Below, one piece after another: positions 7,102 to 14,272 of a stretch of DNA of 26,101 bases (position 1 is its first letter; each line of letters opens with the position of its first letter). Under the pieces are notes generated by a model, which ran no database searches, was not told where the DNA came from, and saw only the letters and a list, made by a program, of their open reading frames with translations. Origin of the DNA: JANWLD01 sp035700225 (GTDB taxonomy: Bacteria > Patescibacteriota > Saccharimonadia > Saccharimonadales > 2-12-FULL-41-12); contig DASSOT010000068.1 of the NCBI GenBank assembly GCA_035700225.1, positions 1 to 26,101 of the forward strand. Direction: 5' to 3'. The position numbers and the translations under genes were made by a program.

Positions 7102-7905
7102 TCAATTTAGCAATACGCCACCGTCAACTACTATCTGGACACCGGTCATATAGGACGACATATCGGATGCCAGAAACAGCGCTACCTTGCCTATGTCATC
7201 CGGCTCGCCCATCCTGTGCATTGGGATTCTGGAAAGAAAGGCTTCAATGGCCTTTTGCTGGTCCATGTTTTGAGGTGTTTTACGGGCTTTTTGCAGTGCT
7301 TCCACGCCGGGCGTGGCTATGCCGCCCGGTGCTATGGCATTGACCCATATCCCGTGGGGGGCAAGTTCCAGCGCGGAATTCTTGGTGAACCCCCACATTC
7401 CATGCTTGGATGCGTCATAATGCGCCAGTCCGACCATGGAAGGGTGCAGGGCGTCTATGGATGTTATGTTGATGATTTTGCCGCCTCGCCCGGTTTTTTT
7501 CATGGACTCCGAAGCGTATTTTGTAGCCAAAAATGTACTACGCAGGTTTACATCCATGACATGCTCGAACTCATCCTTGCTCATCTGCGCTATAGGACGG
7601 TTTGGATAGATGCCGGCGTTATTGACCATGATATTAACCGGACCGAAGGTTTCTTCACATTTTTTAACCATGGTTATCACGTCTTCTTCAATGGAAACAT
7701 CGGTCTTTACGGCTTCGGCCTTAAAACCTTTTTTCTTGATTTCATCGGCGCTTTTTTGCGCTACGCCAAGGTCAATATCCGCAATCAGAACTTGCGCGCC
7801 GGCTTCGGCCAGCCGGGAAGCTATGCCCAGGCCGATTCCTTTAGCTCCCCCGGTCACGATTGCGCTTTGGCCGCTCAGATTCAATAGCTCGTCTTTGGGT
7901 TTCAT
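7102..7905 (-). CDS. SDR family NAD(P)-dependent oxidoreductase
   Basis: A 267-aa classical short-chain dehydrogenase. The Rossmann motif TGGAKGIG is at residues 18-25, NNAG at 95-98, and the catalytic triad Ser149, Tyr163, Lys167 follows an Asn-containing helix. PGGIATPG and the C-terminal DGGVLLN strand are typical. Asp43 after the second strand (IADID) suggests preference for NAD(H). The substrate is unknown; the 3-oxoacyl reductase/glucose dehydrogenase-like group fits. It has GGAGGTG upstream of the ATG and a TATAAT about 24 nt before it (complement of 7927-7932), so it has a normal leader. Confidence 0.9.
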   Translation of the reverse strand: MKPKDELLNLSGQSAIVTGGAKGIGLGIASRLAEAGAQVLIADIDLGVAQKSADEIKKKGFKAEAVKTDVSIEEDVITMVKKCEETFGPVNIMVNNAGIYPNRPIAQMSKDEFEHVMDVNLRSTFLATKYASESMKKTGRGGKIINITSIDALHPSMVGLAHYDASKHGMWGFTKNSALELAPHGIWVNAIAPGGIATPGVEALQKARKTPQNMDQQKAIEAFLSRIPMHRMGEPDDIGKVALFLASDMSSYMTGVQIVVDGGVLLN

Positions 7906-7983
7906 ATCACACCTCCAGTTTCTATTATTATAATAATCCTAAATATTTTTTTTGACAGCCTTGTATTACCTTTTTGGCTCGGC

Positions 7984-7989
7984 TATGCT
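7984..7989 (+). promoter_or_regulatory. -10 element of PPOX gene, leaderless
   Basis: TATGCT at 7984-7989, six bases before the ATG at 7996. No Shine-Dalgarno site. The TTGACA at 7952-7957 is 26 nt away, too far for a standard -35. Confidence 0.4.
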
Positions 7990-7995
7990 TTATTT

Positions 7996-8472
7996 ATGCC
8001 AATCAATCTAAGCGAAGACCCTAGCAAAGTAAACGATTTCTTATTGCATAATCATATCGGCGTGGTATCCACATCCGGCCCGGACAACAGTCCGCATGGG
8101 GCCGCCATATATTTTGTTACCGACGCGGATTTGAATTTTTTCTTCATAACCAAAGAGAACACCGAGAAACATAACAACCTTCAGCAGAACCCTAAAGCGG
8201 CGCTGGCCGTATACGATGCGAAGACGCAGACTACACTGCAGGTTGTCGGGAAAGCTTCACTGGACAATGACCCGCAGAACTTCATGAATGTCTTTACCCA
8301 GATCCTAAAGATAAGCATGGACAGCAGTGAAGGGGCGAACCCGCCTGTGTCCAAGCTCAGGGCCGGAGAATATCGTCTTTATAAACTCAGCCCGGAAAAA
8401 ATAAGAATGGCTGAATACACCAAGCCCGAACGCGGTGACTTAGAAGACATATTCGGAATAATTAATTTTTAG
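7996..8472 (+). CDS. Pyridoxamine 5'-phosphate oxidase (PPOX) fold flavoprotein
   Basis: A 158-aa split-barrel protein. The start of the fold is clear: HNHIGVVSTSGPDNSPHGAAIYFV, followed by the strand LNFFFITKENTEKHNNLQQNPKAALAVYD and the QVVGKASL strand. Relatives bind FMN, F420 or heme and include general-stress FMN proteins. Substrate residues specific to PdxH are not apparent, so a vitamin B6 role should not be assumed. It is a monocistronic gene facing the ABC permease gene, 7 nt apart. Confidence 0.85.
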   Translation: MPINLSEDPSKVNDFLLHNHIGVVSTSGPDNSPHGAAIYFVTDADLNFFFITKENTEKHNNLQQNPKAALAVYDAKTQTTLQVVGKASLDNDPQNFMNVFTQILKISMDSSEGANPPVSKLRAGEYRLYKLSPEKIRMAEYTKPERGDLEDIFGIINF

Positions 8473-8479
8473 GCAATCG

Positions 8480-9277
8480 CTAATATATATCGCGCCGGCG
8501 AAAACTGAGCCATGAAAACACGGTGCAAAATATTATTATCCCGACAAAAAAGTAGACATTATTCCAATTATAAAAACCCTTAAGTATCGCTTCGGACTGG
8601 TAATAATGGAAGGGAAAGGCCTTCGCCGGAATCCTGAGCCAATCGACGGTGCCGGCCAGCGAGCTGATTATATAGCCGCCGAGCGCAATGAAGGTCGCTA
8701 TACCTATCCCTGCACCCCGGATTTTCCTTCCTACCGAGCTGAACAGAAATGCTATGGCTCCCAGGCTGAGTGACATAAGATAGCAGGCGGACATAGTCAG
8801 GATAATCGGTTTATCGGCAACTTCAAGATCTACCAGCCTGATTGTCGCCAAAGTAGTGATAAGACAGACAAGGCTTACGAACGTAAGTATGATTATCGCA
8901 GTCAAAGCCTTCGCAAGAAGTAATTTGGTACGGGAAATCGGGCGGGAAAGGAGTGATTCTATCGTCAAATCCTGCTCCTCTTTACCAAGTATTCCGTGGC
9001 CTACGGTGATAGCCAATATTCCCAAAGCCAGAGGCAGGACTATGAAGAATATCTGGCTGTTCAAAAACCCGACCGGGGAAAAGAAATCTGCGCTTCCGCC
9101 GAAAAGCTGAATTGCCGCATCAGGCAGATTCTCAAAACTTTTTTGCAACTGCTGGGCCTCGTCCCGGAAGGGCGGGTAGACTATCAAGGTTACGAAGATA
9201 AGCGCAAAGATAGATATTGACCACCAGATGGTGCTTACTTTCCTTTGCCAGATGCTCCATTTTATGATCGGTATCAT
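8480..9277 (-). CDS. ABC-2 type transporter permease
   Basis: A 265-aa membrane protein with about six helices. It has an N-terminal basic segment and first helix (about 15-37), a large extracytoplasmic loop with PPFRDEAQQLQKSFENLP, and a LTIESLLSRPISRTKLLLAKAL coupling segment typical of ABC-2 permeases (the loop that contacts the ATPase). Its start overlaps the ATPase stop as ATGA, with AAGGAG upstream, so the two are translationally coupled. The exporter substrate is unknown; drug or bacteriocin export are common for such pairs. Confidence 0.88.
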   Translation of the reverse strand: MIPIIKWSIWQRKVSTIWWSISIFALIFVTLIVYPPFRDEAQQLQKSFENLPDAAIQLFGGSADFFSPVGFLNSQIFFIVLPLALGILAITVGHGILGKEEQDLTIESLLSRPISRTKLLLAKALTAIIILTFVSLVCLITTLATIRLVDLEVADKPIILTMSACYLMSLSLGAIAFLFSSVGRKIRGAGIGIATFIALGGYIISSLAGTVDWLRIPAKAFPFHYYQSEAILKGFYNWNNVYFFVGIIIFCTVFSWLSFRRRDIY

Positions 9278-10197
9278 TTCGTTTTCTCCTTACCTTCATA
9301 AAAACGCAGGAATACTTCTTCGAGATCCAGGTTGCGCGTATCTATGCTCGTTACGTCGTGTCTGCTCAGTAGACGGAACAGCGGCGCCAAATGCCCGTGT
9401 ATGTGTATGGCGACATTTTGCTTGTTATGGCTGATTACTTTTACGCCTTTTATCTTTTTCAGGTCGCCCAAGGGTACTTTTCCGGCGAAGGTTATATCAA
9501 AAGTCTGCGCCGCTTCAGAAGCCATCTCGGCGATACTGCGTTCTACTATCAGTTTTCCTTCGCGGATGATGCCGACCCGGTCGCACATCTTCTGCACTTC
9601 GCTGAGTATATGACTGCTGGCAAAGACTACCGTATCTTTTTGTTTCGCTTCTTTTATGAGTTTATAAAACTCCTCCTGTATAAGCGGATCGAAACCGCTG
9701 GTCGGCTCGTCGAGTATCAGGACTTTCGGTTCATGCATCATTGCCTGGATGAGGCCTATTTTCTGTCGGTTACCCCGCGAAAGCTCTCCCAACGGTTTAT
9801 CAAGTTGAGCCTGCAGGCGTTTGGCCAGCTGTTTTTCGTATCCTTTTGTCTTTAGCGGCTGAAGTTCGCTCAAATAATCAAGATACTGCGTGCCGGTCAT
9901 TTTTTTATATACGGCAAAATCGCCGGATAAATACCCGACGTAATTTTTTATTTCGGTGGCTTCTTTTACTATGTCCAAGCCCAGGATTGTCGCCTTGCCG
10001 GAAGTCGGCTGGATGAAGTTCATTAGTGTGCGGATTGTCGTAGATTTGCCTGCGCCGTTCGGCCCCAAAAAGCCGTATACCTCGCCCGGTTTTACTTCAA
10101 GTGAAAGATTGTTCAGCGCATATTTATCAGAGTTTGCATATTTTTTGCTCAAGCCTTTTATGACAAGGCCGCTGTTTTCTTTGCCACGCATAACCAT
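9274..10197 (-). CDS. ABC transporter ATP-binding protein
   Basis: A 307-aa ATPase. Walker A GPNGAGKST is at 45-53, the signature loop LSRGN (139-143) is the variant used by ABC-2 exporters, Walker B VLILDEPT is at 159-166, and the H-loop SSHIL follows. The C-terminal ~75 residues (ITFAGKVPLGDLKKIKG onward) form the extra domain of DrrA/CcmA-type ATPases. The ATG at 10197 is chosen because it has TG and GGTAAT on the minus strand ending six bases upstream; a TTG eight codons earlier lacks support. It pairs with the permease at 8480-9277. Confidence 0.9.
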   Translation of the reverse strand: MVMRGKENSGLVIKGLSKKYANSDKYALNNLSLEVKPGEVYGFLGPNGAGKSTTIRTLMNFIQPTSGKATILGLDIVKEATEIKNYVGYLSGDFAVYKKMTGTQYLDYLSELQPLKTKGYEKQLAKRLQAQLDKPLGELSRGNRQKIGLIQAMMHEPKVLILDEPTSGFDPLIQEEFYKLIKEAKQKDTVVFASSHILSEVQKMCDRVGIIREGKLIVERSIAEMASEAAQTFDITFAGKVPLGDLKKIKGVKVISHNKQNVAIHIHGHLAPLFRLLSRHDVTSIDTRNLDLEEVFLRFYEGKEKTK

Positions 10198-10250
10198 ATT
10201 TAGATTACCACAGCAAAGCAAACACAGCTCCGCGCTTCGGCGAGCATCGT

Positions 10251-10412
10251 TTATCTTTGTCTGCTTACGCGTCCGTGTTTGAGCGCCCGCTGGCGTCTGG
10301 CTCGAAGTTTTCTAGCCTTGTATTCCCAGTCACTGCCGAGTTCTTCGTAGAACTGGGATCTTAAATCATTCTTATTTTTTTGTCTCGAAGTATATATATA
10401 CTCGCTTTTCAT
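10251..10412 (-). CDS. Small basic protein, unrecognised
   Basis: A 53-aa ORF with a very strong ribosome site: GGGAGGG ends 5 nt before the ATG. The product is highly charged. The first half holds KNKNDLRSQFYEELGS and the second half is Arg/Lys-rich (KARKLRARRQRALKHGR), which suggests nucleic-acid or ribosome binding. It precedes the ABC genes on the same strand by 54 nt and may share their promoter, divergent from the Crp/Fnr gene. No family was recognised. A longer in-frame start at 10601 has no support and overlaps the Crp/Fnr gene. Confidence 0.6.
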   Translation of the reverse strand: MKSEYIYTSRQKNKNDLRSQFYEELGSDWEYKARKLRARRQRALKHGRVSRQR

Positions 10413-10490
10413 ACCAACCCTCCCTATGATTGTTTTTCTATTTAGCCAAAAACGTTCATCCCAGTCATTGATGCGATGCCGAAAATTAAC

Positions 10491-10504
10491 GTGATTATGC
10501 TCAC
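10491..10504. promoter_or_regulatory. Crp-like operator upstream of the Crp/Fnr gene
   Basis: GTGA-N6-TCAC is a perfect core of the Crp-type palindrome, centred at 10497.5. A candidate -10, TATAGA, starts 32.5 bp to the right (10530-10535), and TATAGT at 10537-10542 is an alternative. It lies in the divergent region with the small basic ORF and ABC genes, so it could act on both sides. Autoregulation is inferred. Confidence 0.5.
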
Positions 10505-10557
10505 TCAAAAAGATTGAATTCGAAGCATTTATAGAATATAGTTCAAATGGAGGGCCT

Positions 10558-11208
10558 GTGGATAACCAAGTAGCCCGCAAGATAGAAAAATTCTTTTCCA
10601 AGTACCCTGTAAAGATTTACAAAAAGGGACAGATACTGATTTATCGCGGCGAAGAACCACAGGCTATTTACAATATAGTCAGCGGCAGGGTTAAGCAATA
10701 CGATGTGTCGGATGAAGGCCGTTCGGTCATTGTAAATATTTACAAACCGCCTAATTTTTTCCCTATGCAGTGGGCGATAACCCACAAAAAAAATTCATAT
10801 TTTTTCGAAAGCTTGACGTCGGTACAAATCAGACAGGCGCCACCCGAAGAGGTCGTGGCTTTCCTTAAGGATAATACTGATGTTCTGTACAATCTGCTAA
10901 GCAGGGTGTATACCGGGATGGAGGGCTTGCTCCGGAGAATGGCTCACTTGATGGTCAGCAAGGCGAATATCAGGGTTTTGTATGAGCTGGTGACCGAATG
11001 CAAACGGTTTGCCCGCAAACAAAAGGATGGAAGCTTCGTAATTCCCATGCATAGTTATGAGCTTGCTGATGTAGCCGGTTTGAGCCGCGAAACGGTCAGC
11101 AGGGAGCTAGTCAAGCTGAAGAATGAAGGGCTTATAGAAATCAATCGCAGAAACATAATCATCAAAGATTTATCCGCTTTGGAAAAAATGCTTGCGCAAC
11201 ATTTGTAA
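10558..11208 (+). CDS. Crp/Fnr family transcriptional regulator
   Basis: A 216-aa regulator. An N-terminal cyclic-nucleotide-binding-like jelly roll spans about 1-115 (KKGQILIYRGEEPQAIYNIVSGRVK). A long dimerisation helix and a winged HTH follow, with the recognition region SRETVSR at 176-182. That Arg-Glu-x-x-x-Arg pattern matches Crp, which reads GTGA half-sites. The Fnr-type N-terminal cysteines are absent, so an Fe-S cluster is unlikely. The cAMP-binding Arg/Ser signature is also not evident, so the signal is unknown. It has a GTG start with GGAGGG 3 nt upstream; no other in-frame start exists nearby. Confidence 0.9.
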   Translation: MDNQVARKIEKFFSKYPVKIYKKGQILIYRGEEPQAIYNIVSGRVKQYDVSDEGRSVIVNIYKPPNFFPMQWAITHKKNSYFFESLTSVQIRQAPPEEVVAFLKDNTDVLYNLLSRVYTGMEGLLRRMAHLMVSKANIRVLYELVTECKRFARKQKDGSFVIPMHSYELADVAGLSRETVSRELVKLKNEGLIEINRRNIIIKDLSALEKMLAQHL

Positions 11209-11239
11209 TTTTATAAAATCGATTGTTTCACGCCCGCTG

Positions 11240-11255
11240 TGTGACATAAGTCATA
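11240..11255. promoter_or_regulatory. Crp-like operator upstream of the 43-aa membrane peptide
   Basis: TGTGAC-ATAA-GTCATA shares GTGA-N6-TCA with the site at 10491-10504. Its centre (11247.5) is 32.5 bp from the first base of the -10 TATATT at 11280-11285, the same distance as at the other site. That places it near -42 to -45, a class II activator position. Confidence 0.5.
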
Positions 11256-11311
11256 GAAGCCCGTTTGCTTTTCTGTTTTTATATTAGGGAGGTAAGTGAG
11301 AGGAGGCGGGA

Positions 11312-11443
11312 ATGGAAAATTCTAAGTTGAGCAAAGTGTTGAAAATACTTATAGTACCGGAAATACTGCTGGCACTTTACGTGATGTTTTTCTGGTTCTT
11401 GCCCTTTCTTTTGAATACCGCGGTATCTTTCAGCAGATTATAA
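11312..11443 (+). CDS. 43-aa single-span membrane peptide
   Basis: A short ORF missed by length cut-offs. It has GAGGAGG about 6 nt before the ATG, a -10 TATATT at 11280-11285 and a Crp-like site upstream. The peptide has a basic N-terminus with Lys5, Lys8 and Lys11, then one long hydrophobic helix (about residues 11-38, rich in Leu, Phe and Trp with Pro16 and Pro30). Such peptides often modulate a larger membrane complex. No homologue was recognised. Confidence comes from the strong ribosome site and promoter. Confidence 0.6.
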   Translation: MENSKLSKVLKILIVPEILLALYVMFFWFLPFLLNTAVSFSRL

Positions 11444-11484
11444 ATAATAATAACTAAGACAAGGCGAGGTTAAAATACTAAAAA

Positions 11485-12132
11485 ATGATTAATTTCAAAA
11501 ATGCACCGGCTTTCAGGGCTAAGCTAAAGCCGGATTTTATAAATGTGCCTCCGATATTGTTTATAAAAGTTGACGGTTCCGGAAGCCCGGCAAATAAGGA
11601 TTTCCAGGAAGCACTCAAAACGGTGTATGGAATTTTTTATACTATTAAACTTTGGGGCAAGAAGCATGATCTGCCTGAGGGATATGAAGATTTCACGACC
11701 GCTCCGCTGGAAGCCATCTGGTGGACTGGCGTCGGCCAGGAATTCGAGCCTGATAGGCCGCAAGATTGGCGTTGGACCGCCCTTATGCGTCTCCCGGATT
11801 TCGTTACCCGGGAATTTTTCGATGAAGCCGTAAACGAACTGGTTGAGAAGAAAAAAACTGAAATTTATAAAAAAGCCAGGCTGGAGAATATGCACGAAGG
11901 CTGTTGCGCGCAAATATTGCACATCGGCCCATACGACCAGCAGATGAAATCTCTGGAAAAACTTTATAAATTCGTTGCAGACAACGGATATGAGATATAC
12001 GGGCGCCATCACGAAATATACATGAACGATCCGAACAGGAACCCGCCGGAAAAACTCAAGACGGTTCTTAGATACCCCGTAAGAAAACGTCACGGGGAGC
12101 TAGAGATTATTAGCAATTCAGTGGTTGGGTGA
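11485..12132 (+). CDS. GyrI-like small-molecule-binding domain protein
   Basis: A 215-aa protein of the GyrI-like (SHS2/SOUL-related) family, stand-alone without the HTH of BmrR-type regulators. Features are the N-terminal INFKNAPAFRAKLKPDFINVPPILFIKVDGSGSP, Trp-rich stretches (EAIWWTGVG, DWRWTALMRLPDFV), the MHEGCCAQILHIGPYD strand, and the C-terminal GRHHEIYMNDPNRNPPEKLKTVLRYPV that closes the fold. Relatives bind or hydrolyse hydrophobic or electrophilic compounds. A TAAAAT at 11471-11476 lies 8 nt before the ATG, so it is likely leaderless. The 3' end overlaps the convergent permease gene by 15 nt. Confidence 0.87.
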   Translation: MINFKNAPAFRAKLKPDFINVPPILFIKVDGSGSPANKDFQEALKTVYGIFYTIKLWGKKHDLPEGYEDFTTAPLEAIWWTGVGQEFEPDRPQDWRWTALMRLPDFVTREFFDEAVNELVEKKKTEIYKKARLENMHEGCCAQILHIGPYDQQMKSLEKLYKFVADNGYEIYGRHHEIYMNDPNRNPPEKLKTVLRYPVRKRHGELEIISNSVVG

Positions 12133-13278
12133 GTGCTCGGCGCCGGGCTTATCTTTCATCATCTCCAGCATCTTTTTGCCGCCCGTTCGGAAGAATTTAA
12201 CCAGGACAATAACAGTTATTGCCAGAAATATTATGTTAAGCACTGTAGTGTAATTTAGCGTTACGGAAGCTTCTACTACTTTCGCATTGCGTTCCTGCGG
12301 TATAAGGCCGAGCGCTTGAAACAATATTTCTATTAGGTATCCGGCTATGACCATAGCTGCATAAAGTACACCGGACAGCACTAAGGCCATGCGCCAGCCG
12401 TAGTATTTGCGGTAGATGTTAATGATGGGCAGGACTATCAGATCGGCGAAAATGAAGCTGATAACACCCCCGAAACTTATACCGCCGTTCCAAAGCACGG
12501 CGGCAAGCGGTACATTTCCTATCGAGCAGACAAAGCTTATTACGGCTACGACAGGACCGATAATCGGCCCCCAGACAGCGGCCAGGACAGGGTGGTCGGT
12601 AAGGAAGAACCCTTCCCAGAACGAATGAGGCACAAAGGTCGCTACGGCTCCTGCGATCAGCAGGCCCAGTGCTATGTCCTTCCATACTGCCTGCCAATCC
12701 ATCACGAAATAATGCGACGTGGCCGTCCGGCCTCTTTTTGATCTTAACCTGTCGAATATCGAGCCTTTCTTTGGAACGGTCATATCCATTTGCGCATGGG
12801 CTTCCATCCTGCCTTGCACCCCGCGTCCGGCAATTTTTTCCGCTGTTTTCACCAGCCGGGGGCTTATAAAGATTCGCGCTAACAAAGCGAACAAAAGGAT
12901 TATTATCGGCCCGCCGATGAACTCGGCGAGCGTGAATTGCCACCCCAAGAGCAGGGCCATGATGATACCCAGCTCAATTACTAGGTTGGTCGAAGCTATC
13001 TCAAAAGTTATCGCTGATGTAAAGTTAGCGCCTTTGGTAAAAATTGACCGGGCCATAGCCACAGCGGCATAAGAACAAGATGATGACGCCGCTCCCAGCA
13101 GGGTCGCTTTGGTCAAAGTCCCGGGCTTATCATCGGGCAAAAGCCTGCTCATTTGTTTTTTTGAAACTACCGCCTGGATGGCACCGGAAATTAAAAAACC
13201 TAATATCAGGGCCCAAAGTATTTCCCAGCCCATTGCGAATGCCATGGATAAGGAATCAAAAATATTATCGAGTACCAT
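12118..13278 (-). CDS. Permease of the ArsP/DUF318 (COG0701) type
   Basis: A 386-aa integral membrane protein with about eight to ten helices in two halves joined by a basic cytoplasmic loop (about residues 150-200, containing DRLRSKRGR). The N-half motif LLGAASSSCSYAAVAMARS and the C-half motif SFVCSIGNVPLAAVLWNGG are the repeated Cys/Gly/Pro segments that mark this permease family. Some members export organoarsenicals; others are linked to metals. The Ser-Cys-Ser form instead of Cys-Ser-Cys makes the substrate uncertain. On the minus strand TAGTAT lies six bases before the ATG, which suggests a leaderless start. Confidence 0.82.
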   Translation of the reverse strand: MVLDNIFDSLSMAFAMGWEILWALILGFLISGAIQAVVSKKQMSRLLPDDKPGTLTKATLLGAASSSCSYAAVAMARSIFTKGANFTSAITFEIASTNLVIELGIIMALLLGWQFTLAEFIGGPIIILLFALLARIFISPRLVKTAEKIAGRGVQGRMEAHAQMDMTVPKKGSIFDRLRSKRGRTATSHYFVMDWQAVWKDIALGLLIAGAVATFVPHSFWEGFFLTDHPVLAAVWGPIIGPVVAVISFVCSIGNVPLAAVLWNGGISFGGVISFIFADLIVLPIINIYRKYYGWRMALVLSGVLYAAMVIAGYLIEILFQALGLIPQERNAKVVEASVTLNYTTVLNIIFLAITVIVLVKFFRTGGKKMLEMMKDKPGAEHSPNH

Positions 13279-13303
13279 ACGAATATACTACTACGGATTT
13301 TAT

Positions 13304-13819
13304 CTATGCGGTTTTGGAAACAGAGCTTAGTGAATTTTGTCTGGCAATATAGCGGATAAGTTCATATGAACCGAAAAGCAGGCCGGTATAAAATAAATCC
13401 CCGGCCAGGGTGTTCCTGAAGAAAGGCAGGGCATTGTGATAAGAAGCAATTACGCCCGAAAGATTATGCGGATACATGGAAGCGGGGTAAAGATATGCGA
13501 AATTGGTTATAAGGTAGAAGACCAGCGAACCGGCAATACTGCCTCCGGCTATGGTCGCAATATTCTTTTTCTTCTTTACGGCCAGTCCTATAAGCCCGAC
13601 AAACGCGAAAGACCCATACACAGTCAGCCGGCTTTGGATGGAATCAAAGCCGATGACAATATCAGACATGAACATAGCAGACAGTGGCAATAACAGCGCA
13701 TACCTTCGCTTAAGATATACGCCGGCGAACAAGGCTATGGCCGCTATAGGCGCAAAGTTGGCTAAGTGTGGCTCCAGCCTTATGAGTACGCCAAGTATTA
13801 TTAAAACGATTGCAAGCAT
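13304..13819 (-). CDS. ECF-transporter-S-like membrane protein (DUF6580-type)
   Basis: A 171-aa protein with about five helices. The opening LEPHLANFAPIAAIALFAGVYLKRRYALLLPLSAMFMSDIVIG and the later NFAYLYPASMYP and FFRNTLAGDLFYTGLLFG match the DUF6580/ECF-S-like family. Such proteins resemble the vitamin-binding subunit of ECF importers. Its ATG overlaps the stop of the DUF4430-like gene (TAATG), which places them in one operon. Uptake of a vitamin or cobalamin-like compound is an inference from the family pairing. Confidence 0.75.
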   Translation of the reverse strand: MLAIVLIILGVLIRLEPHLANFAPIAAIALFAGVYLKRRYALLLPLSAMFMSDIVIGFDSIQSRLTVYGSFAFVGLIGLAVKKKKNIATIAGGSIAGSLVFYLITNFAYLYPASMYPHNLSGVIASYHNALPFFRNTLAGDLFYTGLLFGSYELIRYIARQNSLSSVSKTA

Positions 13820-14202
13820 TAATTTATCGCCTCAAGCTTCCAGGTAATCGTATCGCTGTCTTTGGTGGTATACGAACCGGCTCCGACCTGTGCCAGCTTG
13901 CCGTTCACATAAAAGCCCCAGAAGTGTTTCTTGTCCGGTTTAATGCCGTTGATGCTGATGACCTGCTCGCCCAGACCTTTGTATTTTTTGGTTTCTACTT
14001 TGTAGTTGTCCTTGAGCAGTACCAGGGCATTTTTTCCGGCAGAGCCCTTATAGCTGATTTTGTCTGATTGCGCCTCAATCACCGAGGATTGTGCGTTATT
14101 TGTCCCGCTGTTGTTATTGTCTGCTATTTTCCAGGCGAAAATACCCATGGCAGATACTACGACTACCGCATACACTAAAGTTTTATAGCCTTTGTCCAAC
14201 AT
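13819..14202 (-). CDS. DUF4430 domain protein, membrane-anchored
   Basis: A 127-aa protein. The N-terminal transmembrane or signal segment (about 8-24) is followed by a Ser/Asn/Gln linker and a DUF4430 domain, seen as NALVLLKDNYKVETKKYKGLGEQVISINGIKPDKKHFWGFYVNGK and ending in TITWKLE. DUF4430 resembles the C-terminal cobalamin-binding domain of transcobalamin/intrinsic factor. The ATG at 14202 is preferred because GAGG lies 5 nt upstream; an in-frame ATG 14 codons earlier has no ribosome site. With the downstream ECF-S-like gene it forms a plausible binding-protein/importer pair. Confidence 0.8.
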   Translation of the reverse strand: MLDKGYKTLVYAVVVVSAMGIFAWKIADNNNSGTNNAQSSVIEAQSDKISYKGSAGKNALVLLKDNYKVETKKYKGLGEQVISINGIKPDKKHFWGFYVNGKLAQVGAGSYTTKDSDTITWKLEAIN

Positions 14203-14272
14203 ATTAACCTCGTATTTACGTAATTTTTTGTTTAAGCTCCACACCTGCTTAGTAGGAAAAGAATATCACCGT

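Noticed and set aside
7216..7887. Long plus-strand ORFs opposite the SDR gene
   Set aside because: They are antisense shadows. The SDR reading has a complete set of family motifs and a ribosome site.
7952..7989. TTGACA as the -35 of the PPOX gene
   Set aside because: The spacer to TATGCT is 26 nt, far from 17.
10383..10403. AT-rich palindrome AGTATATATATACT
   Set aside because: It lies inside the 53-aa coding frame and is simple alternating sequence, so chance is enough.
14203..14272. A cobalamin riboswitch before the DUF4430-like gene
   Set aside because: The gap is only 70 nt and contains no B12-box-like sequence or long pairing.
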